Source: Pseudomonas viridiflava (lineage in GTDB: Bacteria > Pseudomonadota > Gammaproteobacteria > Pseudomonadales > Pseudomonadaceae). From it: DNA of 64,000 nt. Within the stretch, counting starts at the first letter, position 1. Each line of letters opens with the position of its first letter. Below the pieces are notes generated by a model. The model saw nothing but the letters and a program-made list of their open reading frames with translations, did no database searches and was not told the origin of the DNA. Both the position numbers and the translations under genes were made by a program. Positions 18,592 through 31,460 of this stretch are shown in pieces. The stretch is from NCBI RefSeq assembly GCF_900590885.1, contig NZ_UUON01000022.1:62001-126000 (forward strand). Direction: 5' to 3'.

Positions 18592-20520
18592 TTATTGATC
18601 ATCAAAATAGCGCTCATGCCAATCCACCAGCGGCTGCGGTGAGTTGAGCTTCTGGCCGTAGATCACCGAATAAGACAACACGTTCTGCACATACTGGCGG
18701 GTTTCGTCGAACGGGATGCTTTCCACCCACACGTCGAAACTCAGGTGGTCGGCGCCGCGCAGCCATTGGCGCACGCGGCCGGGGCCGGCGTTGTAGGCGG
18801 CGGAGGCGAGCACGCGGTTGCCGTTGAACTGGCTGTGCACCTGGCTCAGGTAGGCCGCGCCGAGCTGGATGTTTTTGTCCGGGTCCAGCACCTGCGCCGG
18901 TGAGGCCAGCGGGATGCTGAATTTGCGCGCGGTGTCCTTGGCGGTGCCGGGCATCAGTTGCATCAGGCCGCTGGCGCCGACGCCGGAGCGCGCGTCGTCC
19001 ATAAAGGCGCTTTCCTGGCGGGTGATGGCGAACACCCAGCTGGAATGCAGGCCACGCACCTTGGCTTCGCGCACCAGGGTGTCGCGGTGGGCCATCGGGA
19101 AACGGATGTCCAGGTCGTCCCAATACTGCGCCTGGCTGATGGTACGGATCGCCGGGAAGTACCACTTCATGTCGTAGGCCAGTTTGGCCTGGGCGACCAT
19201 TTCGTCACGGTTGAAGTGACGGCTGACGTGGTACCACTCGCGGCGGCCATCCACGATCTGCCCGCGCGCATAGAACTCCAGGGCACGCCGCACGCCAGGG
19301 GTGTTGCGCACCTTGTTGACCAGCGCCTGGCTCATCAACAGCGGCTTGTTCTTGAGCTGGTACGGCGCCTTGGAGCGATCGGCGGCGAGGAAGCCATAGA
19401 AGTCGCGTTCCTGCGCCAGGTTTTTGTACAGCACCAGCGCTTGCGGGTTCTTCGGCTCGGCCAGTTCCAGGCTGCGGGCCTGCCAATAGCGCCAGCGGTT
19501 GGTGGTGGCCAGGTCTTGTGGGAGTTTGCGGGTCAACTGGTAGGCATCTTCCCAGCGGGCCAGGCGCAACAGCAGGCGCAGGCGCCATTCGGACACGGTG
19601 TTGTCGCGCAGCTCGGGGTCATACTTTGTCATCACCTCAAGGGCGCGCGGATCGAAGCGTTTGGCCAGGGTCAGGCCGATTTCACGGGCGATCGACACTT
19701 TTTCGTCACGGGAGAAGTGCATGCTGCTGGCATACCCGTCGAGCAGCGCCATGGCCTTGTCCGGGTCCTGGCGCGCCAGGCGGCGCAGGCCCAGGCCTAC
19801 GGCATCCGACATGGCCTCGGTGGCCGGCAGGAAGCGCGACGGGTCGCTGAGCATGTCGGGTTTCTGTGCCACGTCGACCATCAGGCGGCCTTGGGCGCCG
19901 AGGGTTTGCAGGGTTTTTACCAGGCTGTTGGCCAGCGCGTAATTGCGCGCTTCGGCGGCGAGCTTGGCACGGTCCCAGATCTTCTGTTCGGTGAGTTGGC
20001 CGTCGGCCGCCCACTGGGCGAAGGTGGTATCACAGGCGGCGGGCTGGGATTTGCCGGTCATCCACAGCTTTTCGGTGGTCTTGTAGCCTTCGGCCTTCAG
20101 ATTGTGGGTGAGCTGATATTGGCCGTGCAGGCAGTCCAGTTCGACGAAATTGAGCTTGGCGTCGTAGTACTTTTCAAAGGTCTGCCAGTCGCCACGTTCG
20201 GCCAGCCAGCGCAACCAGCGCAGTTTCATCCAGTTGGCCTGGGGCAGGTCGCCGTTTTTGGCCAGGAACTGTTCGATTTCCTGGTTGCTCGCGGTCTTCA
20301 GGCGCGCGGTCAGTTCGTCGTAGGCCAGATACGGCGTCAGCGGGTAGTCGGCCAGGGCCTGGCTGTATTGCATGTAGGGGCCGGTGTCGCCCTTGGCCAG
20401 CGCACGTTTGGCTTCATCGTAATATTGACGTTGGGTGGTGAGGTCCACGGCCTGGGCGGATTGAACGGCGGTGGCGGAAAGAAGCAGACAAGATAAAAAG
20501 TTGAAAAGGCGACTGCGCAT
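18592..20520 (-). CDS. slt: Soluble lytic murein transglycosylase
   Basis: Slt cleaves peptidoglycan glycan strands in the periplasm, producing 1,6-anhydro-muropeptides. The 642-residue precursor has a signal peptide with a probable cleavage after AQA (residue 24). A long alpha-superhelical U domain (about 30-440) is followed by a C-terminal lysozyme-like domain. The catalytic glutamate is E503 in TRQESAF, followed by GLMQLMPGTA and AAYNAGPGRVRQW, the family 1 transglycosylase motifs. ATG 20520 is chosen because the signal peptide begins there. The product feeds the recycling pathway that includes NagZ, encoded 14 kb away. Confidence 0.93.
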   Translation of the reverse strand: MRSRLFNFLSCLLLSATAVQSAQAVDLTTQRQYYDEAKRALAKGDTGPYMQYSQALADYPLTPYLAYDELTARLKTASNQEIEQFLAKNGDLPQANWMKLRWLRWLAERGDWQTFEKYYDAKLNFVELDCLHGQYQLTHNLKAEGYKTTEKLWMTGKSQPAACDTTFAQWAADGQLTEQKIWDRAKLAAEARNYALANSLVKTLQTLGAQGRLMVDVAQKPDMLSDPSRFLPATEAMSDAVGLGLRRLARQDPDKAMALLDGYASSMHFSRDEKVSIAREIGLTLAKRFDPRALEVMTKYDPELRDNTVSEWRLRLLLRLARWEDAYQLTRKLPQDLATTNRWRYWQARSLELAEPKNPQALVLYKNLAQERDFYGFLAADRSKAPYQLKNKPLLMSQALVNKVRNTPGVRRALEFYARGQIVDGRREWYHVSRHFNRDEMVAQAKLAYDMKWYFPAIRTISQAQYWDDLDIRFPMAHRDTLVREAKVRGLHSSWVFAITRQESAFMDDARSGVGASGLMQLMPGTAKDTARKFSIPLASPAQVLDPDKNIQLGAAYLSQVHSQFNGNRVLASAAYNAGPGRVRQWLRGADHLSFDVWVESIPFDETRQYVQNVLSYSVIYGQKLNSPQPLVDWHERYFDDQ

Positions 20521-20733
20521 GAGACGTCCGTGCAGAGAAATCACGACTAGCGCCGGCACTGCCGACACTGATTGCCCCTAGCTTAGCCTTTTGCCAGCGG
20601 CCGGCGAAAGCTTTGCCGGCCGGTTCGTTCAAGTTCGCCGCAAATGTCTGACAGGACGTGTCAGTCGTGAAAATGCTGGCCGCATACCACCCTCAAGTCA
20701 GGTAGAATGCGCGCCCAGTTTTTGGAGAAGCGT

Positions 20734-22653
20734 ATGACCCTGCTCAAATTCAGCGATGTGTCCCTTGCTTTCGGCGCTATGCCGTTGTTGGACAAGGTGT
20801 CCTGGCAGATCGCCCGTGGTGAGCGGGTGTGCATCATCGGCCGCAACGGCACCGGCAAGTCCAGCATGATGAAGCTGGTTAAAGGCGACCAGAAGCCCGA
20901 TGACGGCTCTGTCTGGCGTGCCCCGGGCCTCAAGATCGGCGAATTGCCGCAAGAATTGCCGGTGGCCGACGGACGGACAGTGTTCGACGTGGTTGCCGAA
21001 GGCCTGGATGGCGTGGGCGAGTTGCTGGCGCAGTACCATCACCTGGCGCAGAACTGCGTCACCGAAGCCGACCTGGACAAGCTGATGCACGTCCAGCAGG
21101 ACCTCGAAGCCCGTGACGGCTGGCGCTTGCAGCAATTGGTCGACAGCACCCTGAGCCGCCTGCAACTGCCGGCCGACAAGACCCTCGCCGAGTTGTCCGG
21201 CGGCTGGCGTCGCCGTGTACTGCTGGCCCAGGCACTGGTGTCCGAGCCGGACCTGCTGCTGCTCGACGAACCGACCAACCACCTGGATATCGGCGCCATC
21301 GCCTGGCTCGAAGAAGCCCTCAAGGAGTTCCAGGGCGCCGTGCTGTTTATCACGCACGACCGTTCTTTCCTGCAGAACCTGGCCACGCGCATCCTGGAAC
21401 TGGACCGTGGCGGCCTGATCGACTGGAACGGCGACTACGCGAGCTTCCTGGTGCACAAGGAAGCCGCCTTAGCGGCTGAAGAAACCGCCAACGCCTTGTT
21501 CGACAAGAAGCTGGCCCAGGAAGAAGTCTGGATTCGCCAGGGCATCAAGGCCCGTCGCACCCGTAACGAAGGCCGTGTACGCGCCCTGAAAGCCCTGCGC
21601 GTTGAGCGCAGCGAACGTCGCGAGCGCACCGGCAAGGCCAATATCCAGCTGGACACCGCCGACAAGTCGGGCAAGCAAGTGATGGTGCTGGAGAACGTCA
21701 GCTTCCATCACCCGGACGGCCCGTTCCTGATCAAGGACTTCTCCATGGTTCTGCAGCGCGGCGACCGTATCGGCCTGCTCGGTGCCAACGGTACCGGCAA
21801 GACCACCTTGCTCAAGCTGATGCTCAGCGGCCTGCAGCCAACCAGCGGCACAGTGGAAGAGGGCACGCGCATCGACGTGGCCTACTTCGACCAGTTGCGT
21901 CACCAGCTGGACCTGGAAAAAACCGTGATCGACAACGTGGCTGAAGGCCGCGACTTCATCGACATCGACGGCCAGAGCCGCCACGTGCTCAGCTACCTGG
22001 GCGACTTCCTGTTCAGCCCGCAGCGTGCACGTACGCCGGTGAAAGCCTTGTCCGGTGGCGAGCGTGCGCGCCTGCTGCTGGCCAAGCTGTTCAGCAAGCC
22101 GGCCAACCTGCTGGTACTCGACGAACCGACCAACGACCTCGACGTGGAAACCCTCGAGCTGCTGGAGGAGGTGCTGCTGACCTTCAACGGCACCGTGCTG
22201 ATGGTCAGCCACGACCGGGCATTCCTCGACAACGTGGTCACCAGCACCCTGGTCTTCGAAGGTGAAGGCAAGGTGCGTGAATACGTTGGTGGTTACCAGG
22301 ACTGGCTGCGTCAGGGCGGCTCGCCGCGCCTGCTGGGCGTGACCGAGAGCAAGTCCGGCAAGGCCGACCTGACCTCGGCGGTGGTTACCCCGGTGGCGGC
22401 TGCTGCACCGGCTGTGGAAACTGCTCCGGCTGCCAAGAAGAAGCTCAGCTACAAGCTGCAGCGTGAGCTGGAAGCCTTGCCGGGTGACATCGACGCCAAG
22501 GAACAGCAGATCGCCGCAGTAGAAGCAGCCATGGCCGACGCGGATTTCTACCTGCGCCCGGCGGCGGAAACCGCCAAGGTGATTGCGTCCCTGGAGACGT
22601 TGAACCAGGAGCTGGAAGTGCTGATGGAGCGTTGGGCTGAGTTGGATGCCTGA
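20734..22653 (+). CDS. uup: ABC-F family ATPase, Uup type
   Basis: This 639-residue soluble protein has two ABC ATPase domains and no membrane segments. The Walker A motifs are GRNGTGKSS (near 38) and GANGTGKTT (near 350). Signatures LSGGWRRR and LSGGERAR and LLDEPTNHLD/LDEPTNDLD complete each site. A C-terminal segment of about 85 residues, rich in Lys/Glu heptads, looks like the coiled coil that marks Uup. ABC-F proteins act on ribosomes or branched DNA intermediates rather than in transport. A TGGAGAAG site precedes ATG 20734. Confidence 0.9.
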   Translation: MTLLKFSDVSLAFGAMPLLDKVSWQIARGERVCIIGRNGTGKSSMMKLVKGDQKPDDGSVWRAPGLKIGELPQELPVADGRTVFDVVAEGLDGVGELLAQYHHLAQNCVTEADLDKLMHVQQDLEARDGWRLQQLVDSTLSRLQLPADKTLAELSGGWRRRVLLAQALVSEPDLLLLDEPTNHLDIGAIAWLEEALKEFQGAVLFITHDRSFLQNLATRILELDRGGLIDWNGDYASFLVHKEAALAAEETANALFDKKLAQEEVWIRQGIKARRTRNEGRVRALKALRVERSERRERTGKANIQLDTADKSGKQVMVLENVSFHHPDGPFLIKDFSMVLQRGDRIGLLGANGTGKTTLLKLMLSGLQPTSGTVEEGTRIDVAYFDQLRHQLDLEKTVIDNVAEGRDFIDIDGQSRHVLSYLGDFLFSPQRARTPVKALSGGERARLLLAKLFSKPANLLVLDEPTNDLDVETLELLEEVLLTFNGTVLMVSHDRAFLDNVVTSTLVFEGEGKVREYVGGYQDWLRQGGSPRLLGVTESKSGKADLTSAVVTPVAAAAPAVETAPAAKKKLSYKLQRELEALPGDIDAKEQQIAAVEAAMADADFYLRPAAETAKVIASLETLNQELEVLMERWAELDA

Positions 22654-22669
22654 TTGATTCCTGTCTGAT

Positions 22670-22711
22670 AAAAAGCCCGGCGCTCGTTTGATTGAGCGCC
22701 GGGCTTTTTTA
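22670..22711. terminator. Intrinsic terminator after uup
   Basis: AAGCCCGGCGCTC and GAGCGCCGGGCTT form a long perfect stem with a GTTTGATT loop, followed by six T. The left flank is five A, so it may also serve the minus-strand stress protein gene downstream. Confidence 0.92.
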
Positions 22712-22726
22712 TATGAAATGCGATTC

Positions 22727-22776
22727 AAAATGGGGGAGGGGGCAAGTCGATTCGTCGCGCCGCCCCTTCCACATTG
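22727..22776. repeat. Degenerate REP element
   Basis: AAAATGGGGGAGGGGGCAAG and CCGCCCCTTCCACATT are recognisable REP arms, but the centre is replaced by CGATTCGTCGCG. It looks like a decayed copy of the window's common palindrome. Confidence 0.6.
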
Positions 22777-22790
22777 AATCTACAGCGGTC

Positions 22791-23231
22791 TTAAGAGCTT
22801 TTTACCAGTTTGACGGCCAGCACATCACACGGCGCGCCGTGCAGCACGTCATTGGCAGTGGAACCCAGCAGCAGCGCGAGGCCGTGTCGGCCATGGCTGC
22901 CAACCACGATCAGGTCGCAAGCCTTTTCCTTGGCAAGATGGTGGATCTCTTGGCGCGGTTGGCCGTACGTGAGGTGGCAGTCATCTTTTTGCAGATGCGG
23001 GTATTTGAGGATCAGGCGGTCGAGGCGCTCTTTGGCCTGGTCGAATTGTTGTTGCTGCAACTGGGAAAGGTCCATCGGCACGTCGCCACCGAAGGCCATG
23101 GCCATGGGTTCTACGATGTGCACGAGAGACAGTTTGGCGCCATTGGCAATTGCAGATTCCTGCGCGCGCTTGATCACTGGATCGCACTCTTCGGTCAGAT
23201 CGACAGCGACCAGAATATGTTGGTAGGGCAT
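22791..23231 (-). CDS. Universal stress protein (UspA family)
   Basis: This 146-residue cytoplasmic protein starts with the family strand HILVAVDLTEE. It ends with the nucleotide-binding motif VVGSHGRHGLALLLGSTA, so it belongs to the ATP-binding subgroup of Usp proteins. In pseudomonads such proteins support survival under oxygen or energy limitation. An Anr/FNR-like half-conserved site lies about 60 bases upstream (23291-23304). It is divergent from a hypothetical gene. Confidence 0.92.
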   Translation of the reverse strand: MPYQHILVAVDLTEECDPVIKRAQESAIANGAKLSLVHIVEPMAMAFGGDVPMDLSQLQQQQFDQAKERLDRLILKYPHLQKDDCHLTYGQPRQEIHHLAKEKACDLIVVGSHGRHGLALLLGSTANDVLHGAPCDVLAVKLVKSS

Positions 23232-23290
23232 GAGGCGTTCCTCCAGGGGACTGCAATAAGTTCAGTATGGCTGCTTTCAAGCGGATGGGG

Positions 23291-23304
23291 TTGCGACAGA
23301 TCAA
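23291..23304. promoter_or_regulatory. Possible Anr/FNR-like site upstream of the usp gene
   Basis: TTGCGACAGATCAA matches TTGAT-N4-ATCAA with a perfect right half and two mismatches in the left half. It sits 60-73 bases before the usp start. Anr control of usp genes is known in Pseudomonas; this site is weak evidence by itself. Confidence 0.3.
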
Positions 23305-23336
23305 ATCCGCTCATCTAGAAATTCGGGAGTACACAT

Positions 23337-23774
23337 ATGACGGTCTGGATAGTGGTGTCAATCCTTGCTGTGGTTCTTAGCCCTCTGGCATGGCTGCGCC
23401 CGTCGCGTCATCAGAGCGGGCGCATGGCCCTGCGCATGGAGGCACGCCGCATTGGCCTGACCATGCAACTGGCGCCGCAGGAGTGGCCGCACTGGCTCAA
23501 ACACGAGCCGCCGAGCCCGTGCGCGCAGTACTGCAGGCCACGGCGCGGGAGTGCGCCGGCCACCTGGAGTTACTGGCAGTTGGAGCCAGGGGTGTGGGTC
23601 AACCAATGGCGTGAAGTGTGTACGGACGAGAAGTTGTTGCCGCATTTTGCAACGCTGCCGGCGAACGTCTACAAGGTCGAGGCCGACCTGCAAATGATTG
23701 CCTTGTATTGGGGCGAGAAGGGCGAAGTTGGCGTATTGAAAGATATTGATACGTTGCTGAAGGCCTTGGCCTGA
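23337..23774 (+). CDS. Hypothetical protein with N-terminal membrane helix
   Basis: This 145-residue protein has one N-terminal hydrophobic segment (VWIVVSILAVVLSPLAWL, about 3-20), then a basic stretch and a soluble domain rich in Trp (WPHWLK, WSYWQLEPGVWVNQW). A CGGGAG site precedes ATG 23337, supporting translation. I do not recognise the family. It looks like a bitopic inner-membrane protein with a cytoplasmic C-terminal domain by the positive-inside rule. It stands alone, divergent from the stress protein gene. Confidence 0.75.
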   Translation: MTVWIVVSILAVVLSPLAWLRPSRHQSGRMALRMEARRIGLTMQLAPQEWPHWLKHEPPSPCAQYCRPRRGSAPATWSYWQLEPGVWVNQWREVCTDEKLLPHFATLPANVYKVEADLQMIALYWGEKGEVGVLKDIDTLLKALA

Positions 23775-23788
23775 CGGAACGCCAGGCA

Positions 23789-23816
23789 ATAAAAAGCCCG
23801 ACATCATCATCGGGCT
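23789..23816. terminator. Hairpin after the 145-codon gene
   Basis: AGCCCGA and TCGGGCT form a seven-base-pair stem around CATCATCA. The T-run would be made only on the minus strand (five A precede the stem), so it is an imperfect terminator for the plus-strand gene that ends 15 bases before it. Confidence 0.45.
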
Positions 23817-24096
23817 GGAGTTGGCCAGGCAGGCCGGTAAATCTGTGTTACATCACGCCGGGTGTTCACCCAGGCGTTCTGACTATTCTGTAGCAAGTGC
23901 CGCTAGCCTAGCGGCATATCCGCATCTGTACAGCCTTTTCCCGTGTCTTTTTGATTATTGATTCTGTGAATGTCACGGTATTGGGCAGTCGCGGGCTTGG
24001 CGCCGGGGTTCTGAAATGACTGGAAAGTCGCGTTTTTGCTAGCCTTTCGAGCGATTGACAATTGCTCGGAATTGGATGAAGGTGGCGTACCCAAAT

Positions 24097-24110
24097 CAAA
24101 CGGGCGTATG
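24097..24110. promoter_or_regulatory. PsrA-like operator upstream of fadBA
   Basis: CAAAC-GGGC-GTATG matches the PsrA consensus (G/C)AAAC-N2-4-GTTT(G/C) with one mismatch. PsrA is known to repress fadBA in Pseudomonas, and psrA lies 9 kb downstream. A GTTTG half-site follows at 24119-24123. Confidence 0.5.
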
Positions 24111-24114
24111 AATT

Positions 24115-24138
24115 GAGCGTTTGTCTGTCAGACCGCTC
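24115..24138. other. Inverted repeat next to the PsrA-like site
   Basis: GAGCG-TTT-GTCTG-T-CAGAC-CGCTC: both arms pair, with a three-base TTT bulge. It directly follows the PsrA-like site in the fadB upstream region and could be a second operator or an RNA hairpin. Confidence 0.35.
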
Positions 24139-24272
24139 ATACATAACCCCGACTAGCGCATTGGCGGGTGTGCCTGGCGGATTGGCATGAGCATTGACGT
24201 ATTTATCAATGTCCAACCAGAGGCCAGCGTCCAGTGTGTACTGTTCAGCTTCCATATCGTGGAGATCAGTTG

Positions 24273-27625
<3,353 letters not shown>

Positions 27626-27643
27626 AGGTTCGGTTGGCGGCAG

Positions 27644-27674
27644 CCGGGGCCCAGTGCCCCGGTTTTTGTTTTTT
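27644..27674 (+). terminator. Intrinsic terminator of fadBA
   Basis: CCGGGGC-CCAGT-GCCCCGG is a perfect seven-base-pair GC stem, followed by TTTTTGTTTTTT. It begins 19 bases after the fadA stop. Confidence 0.93.
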
Positions 27675-27721
27675 GGCGGTTTTGAATTTTTTTTTAATAA
27701 ATTTTGTAAGAGGGCCAGAGC

Positions 27722-27958
27722 ATGCAAGTCGAACCAGGGCTCTACCAACATTATAAGGGGCCGCAGTACCGTGTTTTTAACGTGGCACGGCACTCCGAGA
27801 CTGAAGAAGAAGTGGTGTTTTACCAAGCACTGTATGGCGATTACGGCTTTTGGGTGCGCCCCTTGAGCATGTTCCTGGAGAGCGTCGAAGTTGACGGCAA
27901 GCAGGTCCCGCGCTTTGCTTTGGTCCAGGCCGAACCCAGTCTTTTTTCAGGGCAATAA
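27722..27958 (+). CDS. DUF1653 domain protein
   Basis: This 78-residue protein matches the DUF1653 pattern: GLYQHYKGPQYRV at the start, then VVFYQALY, and FWVRPLSMFLE. The family is a small beta-rich fold of unknown role, found widely in proteobacteria. A GAGGG site precedes ATG 27722. It sits between the fadBA terminator and the topA promoter, so it is probably its own short transcription unit. Confidence 0.85.
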   Translation: MQVEPGLYQHYKGPQYRVFNVARHSETEEEVVFYQALYGDYGFWVRPLSMFLESVEVDGKQVPRFALVQAEPSLFSGQ

Positions 27959-27983
27959 CGGCAGGCCGCGCAGAATGCTGCGC

Positions 27984-28012
27984 TTGACCTCACCTTGTTG
28001 CCACTATATATA
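27984..28012 (+). promoter_or_regulatory. topA: Predicted sigma-70 promoter of topA
   Basis: TTGACC (27984-27989), a 17-base spacer and TATATA (28007-28012). The -10 lies in the self-complementary CTATATATAG, an easily melted element. This is suggestive because topA promoters are supercoiling-sensitive in other bacteria. Confidence 0.6.
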
Positions 28013-28072
28013 GCGTTGCCGCGTCAGGCGCCAACTGCCTTTCACTTCTCGAATTCAGGAATTTTCTGATCC

Positions 28073-30694
28073 ATGGGCAAATCGCTGGTCATTGTGGAAT
28101 CCCCGGCTAAGGCCAAGACCATCAACAAGTACTTGGGCAACGAGTACGTGGTGAAGTCGAGTATCGGCCATATCCGAGACCTGCCCACCAGCGGTTCGGC
28201 TAGCGCCAGCAAGGAGCCTGCCGCCAAGCGCGGCAAGGCGGCTGCGGGCGAAGGTCCGGTGCTCACGCCTAAAGAGAAAGCGCGCAAGCAGCTGGTCTCG
28301 CGCATGGGTGTGGACCCGGAGCATGGCTGGAAGGCCAAGTACGAAATCCTTCCGGGCAAGGAAAAGGTCATCGAAGAGCTGCGCCGGCTCGCCAAAGATG
28401 CCGACACCATCTATCTCGCAACGGACTTGGACCGCGAAGGGGAAGCCATTGCCTGGCACCTGCGGGAAGCCATCGGCGGTGATGACAGCCGCTACAAGCG
28501 TGTGGTGTTCAACGAAATCACCAAGAAAGCCATCCAGGAAGCCTTCTCCAAGCCGGGCGAACTGGACATCGACCGCGTCAACGCCCAACAGGCGCGTCGT
28601 TTCCTCGACCGCGTCGTGGGCTACATGGTCTCGCCACTGCTGTGGGCCAAGATCGCCCGCGGCCTGTCGGCCGGCCGTGTGCAGTCGGTAGCGGTGAAGC
28701 TGGTGGTGGAGCGTGAGCGCGAGATCCGTGCGTTCAACCCCGAAGAATACTGGGAAGTCCACGCCGACCTCGGTACCGCCAAGGGCGCCAATGTGCGCTT
28801 TGAAGTGGCCCGCGAGAAAGGCGAGGCCTTCAAGCCGCTGAACGAAGCCCAGGCCACGGCCGCGCTGGAAAAGCTCAAGTCTTCCAGCTACAGCATCGTC
28901 AAGCGCGAAGACAAACCGACCAGCAGCAAGCCGTCGGCACCGTTCATCACGTCCACCCTGCAACAGGCCGCGAGCAACCGCCTGGGCTTCGGCGTGAAGA
29001 AAACCATGATGATGGCCCAGCGTCTGTACGAAGCCGGCTACATCACTTATATGCGTACTGACTCCACCAACCTGTCGCAAGACGCGGTGGCGATGGCGCG
29101 TACTTATATTGAAAGCGAATTCGGCAAGAAGTACCTGCCGGAGAAGCCGAACGTCTACAGCAGCAAAGAGGGCGCCCAGGAGGCTCACGAAGCGATTCGT
29201 CCTTCCGACGCCAACACCGAGCCAAGCAAGCTCAGTGGCATGGAGCGCGACGCTGAGCGCCTCTACGAGCTGATCTGGCGCCAGTTCCTGGCGTGCCAGA
29301 TGCTACCGGCGCAATACCTGTCCACCACCGTCAGTGTGGCCGCTGGCGACTTCGAGCTGCGTGCCAAGGGCCGTATCCTCAAGTTCGACGGTTACACCCG
29401 TGTGATGCCGCAAATCGCCAAGCCTGGCGATGACGATGTGCTGCCGGACATGGCCCAGGGCGACACGTTGAAGCTGATCAAGCTCGACCCGTCCCAGCAC
29501 TTCACCAAGCCGCCGGCACGTTACTCGGAAGCCAGCCTGGTGAAAGAGATGGAAAAACGCGGTATCGGTCGTCCTTCGACCTACGCGGCGATCATCTCGA
29601 CTATCCAGGATCGCGGCTATGTGGCGTTGCACAACCGTCGCTTCTATTCGGAAAAGATGGGCGACATCGTCACCGAGCGCCTCTCCGAGAGTTTCTCCAA
29701 CCTGATGGACTACGGCTTCACCGCCGGCATGGAAGAGAACCTCGATGACGTGGCCCAGGGCGAGCGCGACTGGAAAAACGTGCTGGACGAGTTCTACGGC
29801 GACTTCAAGAAGAAGCTCGAAGTGGCCGAAAGCCCTGAAAGCGGCATGCGCGCCAACCAGCCGGTGATGACCGACATCCCGTGTCTGACCTGTGGCCGCC
29901 CGATGCAGATTCGTACCGCGTCCACCGGCGTGTTCCTCGGTTGCTCGGGCTACAGCCTGCCGCCGAAAGAACGCTGCAAGGCCACCGTCAACCTGGTGCC
30001 GGGCGATGAAATCGCGGCCGACGACGAGGGTGAGTCCGAATCGTTGGTGCTGCGTGGCAAGCACCGTTGCCCTATTTGCAGCACGGCGATGGACGCCTAC
30101 CTGCTGGACGAGAAGCACAAGCTGCACATCTGCGGTAATAACCCGGATTGCGACGGCTACGAGATCGAAGAAGGCAGCTACCGCATCAAGGGCTACGAAG
30201 GTCCGAGCCTGGAATGCGACAAGTGCGGCAGCGAGATGCAGCTCAAGACCGGCCGTTTCGGCAAGTTCTTCGGTTGCACCAACCCGACGTGCAAGAACAC
30301 CCGCAAACTGCTGAAGAGCGGTGATGCGGCGCCGCCGAAGATGGACCCGGTGAAGATGCCCGAACTCAAGTGCGAGAAGGTCAACGACACCTACATCCTG
30401 CGTGACGGCGCTTCGGGGCTGTTCCTGGCTGCCAGCCAGTTCCCGAAAAACCGCGAGACCCGCGCACCGCTGGTGCTGGAGATCGTGCCGCACAAGGACG
30501 AGATCGATCCCAAGTACCACTTCCTGTGTGAAGCGCCGAAGAAGGATCCCGACGGTCGCCCGGCCGTGATCCGCTACAGCCGCAAGACCAAGGAGCAGTA
30601 CGTGCAGACCGAAGTGGACGGCAAGCCTACCGGCTGGAAAGCGTTCTACGACGGCGGCAAATGGAAGGTCGAAGACAAGCGCCAGGGCGCTTGA
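28073..30694 (+). CDS. topA: DNA topoisomerase I
   Basis: TopA relaxes negative supercoils through a 5'-phosphotyrosine intermediate. The 873-residue protein begins with the Toprim strand [19 protein letters not shown]. The catalytic tyrosine is Y326 in [10 protein letters not shown]. At least three C-terminal zinc modules are visible: CLTCGRPM...[13 protein letters not shown]...CGNNPDC and CDKCGSEM...GCTNPTC. A final basic domain follows. Compared with E. coli TopA it has an insert near residues 40-60 (Ala/Lys-rich). A strong terminator follows. Confidence 0.96.
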   Translation: MGKSLVIVESPAKAKTINKYLGNEYVVKSSIGHIRDLPTSGSASASKEPAAKRGKAAAGEGPVLTPKEKARKQLVSRMGVDPEHGWKAKYEILPGKEKVIEELRRLAKDADTIYLATDLDREGEAIAWHLREAIGGDDSRYKRVVFNEITKKAIQEAFSKPGELDIDRVNAQQARRFLDRVVGYMVSPLLWAKIARGLSAGRVQSVAVKLVVEREREIRAFNPEEYWEVHADLGTAKGANVRFEVAREKGEAFKPLNEAQATAALEKLKSSSYSIVKREDKPTSSKPSAPFITSTLQQAASNRLGFGVKKTMMMAQRLYEAGYITYMRTDSTNLSQDAVAMARTYIESEFGKKYLPEKPNVYSSKEGAQEAHEAIRPSDANTEPSKLSGMERDAERLYELIWRQFLACQMLPAQYLSTTVSVAAGDFELRAKGRILKFDGYTRVMPQIAKPGDDDVLPDMAQGDTLKLIKLDPSQHFTKPPARYSEASLVKEMEKRGIGRPSTYAAIISTIQDRGYVALHNRRFYSEKMGDIVTERLSESFSNLMDYGFTAGMEENLDDVAQGERDWKNVLDEFYGDFKKKLEVAESPESGMRANQPVMTDIPCLTCGRPMQIRTASTGVFLGCSGYSLPPKERCKATVNLVPGDEIAADDEGESESLVLRGKHRCPICSTAMDAYLLDEKHKLHICGNNPDCDGYEIEEGSYRIKGYEGPSLECDKCGSEMQLKTGRFGKFFGCTNPTCKNTRKLLKSGDAAPPKMDPVKMPELKCEKVNDTYILRDGASGLFLAASQFPKNRETRAPLVLEIVPHKDEIDPKYHFLCEAPKKDPDGRPAVIRYSRKTKEQYVQTEVDGKPTGWKAFYDGGKWKVEDKRQGA

Positions 30695-30714
30695 TCGTCT
30701 AATCTGCCGGATAC

Positions 30715-30744
30715 AAAGGCCGCCTGCATAGGCGGCCTTTTTTT
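30715..30744 (+). terminator. Intrinsic terminator of topA
   Basis: AAAGGCCGCC-TGCATA-GGCGGCCTTT is a perfect stem followed by seven T in total. It begins 20 bases after the topA stop. Confidence 0.94.
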
Positions 30745-30820
30745 GCGCTTGCAGTAGTCTTGGCTGATCCGTGACACTGTTAAGCCAGCATCACGCCTAT
30801 TCGTTGTGGAGATTGCCGTC

Positions 30821-31342
30821 ATGGCCAACGAACTCTATACCCGTACCAATCAGAAAATTTACTTCGCGGGTTTGTCCCTGGAAGCCCTTGGCCGTGCCGA
30901 GGAAGGGAAGGAGATGAATGCCATCGCGCTGGTCCAGGCGGGGCGTGAGGCGGCCTTGTTCCACCTGTACGGTGCCTTGTTGGGATTGTGCCATGAGATC
31001 GCCGGGTTCTACCGCTTGCCGCAGGCCGGTTCGCCCCGTGCAGAAATGATCATGAATCGCGAAGTACTGGACTCCATGGCCATCCCTGAGTTGGCCGAGC
31101 TGGTGGAAATGGCCCAGAGCCCGGACAGCTGGGTTGCACGCTTGCTCAAGGCGCATGCGGACATGTTCCAGCCGCCGCGTATCCCCCATGTGCCCAAGGG
31201 CGACGTGACCCAGCCGCTGATCGTGGCGGTGGCACTGGAGGAAGAAGAGCCAAAACCTTTGAGCCGGGAAGAGCTGGAAGGCTGGCGCCAGGAGCTGAAA
31301 AAGATGGCGCTGCGTTTTCGCGAAGGCCTGAACGAGTGCTGA
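30821..31342 (+). CDS. Conserved hypothetical protein (DUF6586-like)
   Basis: This 173-residue, mainly helical, soluble protein starts MANELYTRTNQKIYFAGLSL. Its place between topA and sulA-lexA matches the conserved Pseudomonas order topA, hypothetical, hypothetical, sulA, lexA, psrA, nagZ. The family name is from memory and no function is known. No signal peptide or membrane helix is seen. ATG 30821 is preferred over the upstream in-frame ATG at 30806 because of GTGGAGATTGCC just ahead. Confidence 0.8.
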   Translation: MANELYTRTNQKIYFAGLSLEALGRAEEGKEMNAIALVQAGREAALFHLYGALLGLCHEIAGFYRLPQAGSPRAEMIMNREVLDSMAIPELAELVEMAQSPDSWVARLLKAHADMFQPPRIPHVPKGDVTQPLIVAVALEEEEPKPLSREELEGWRQELKKMALRFREGLNEC

Positions 31343-31460
31343 AGCCGGCACGGGTTCAGAAAACACCGTTCATCAAGCCGTAAAGAAACCTCTTCAGTTC
31401 CTCAGCGAGGCCGGGTGGATGACTGATATAATCCCGGCCTTTCGTGGAGAACAGACTTTT

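Larger units (their letters stand above)
23817..24272. other. Long fadB upstream region without a gene
   Basis: About 455 bases with no convincing reading frame on either strand. It holds GCCGCTAGCCTAGCGGC, a hairpin at about 23898-23914, a TTGACA hexamer at 24055-24060 without a good -10 at normal spacing, a PsrA-like site at 24097-24110 and an inverted repeat at 24115-24138. The size suggests a long regulated leader or an unannotated small RNA. Confidence 0.5.
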
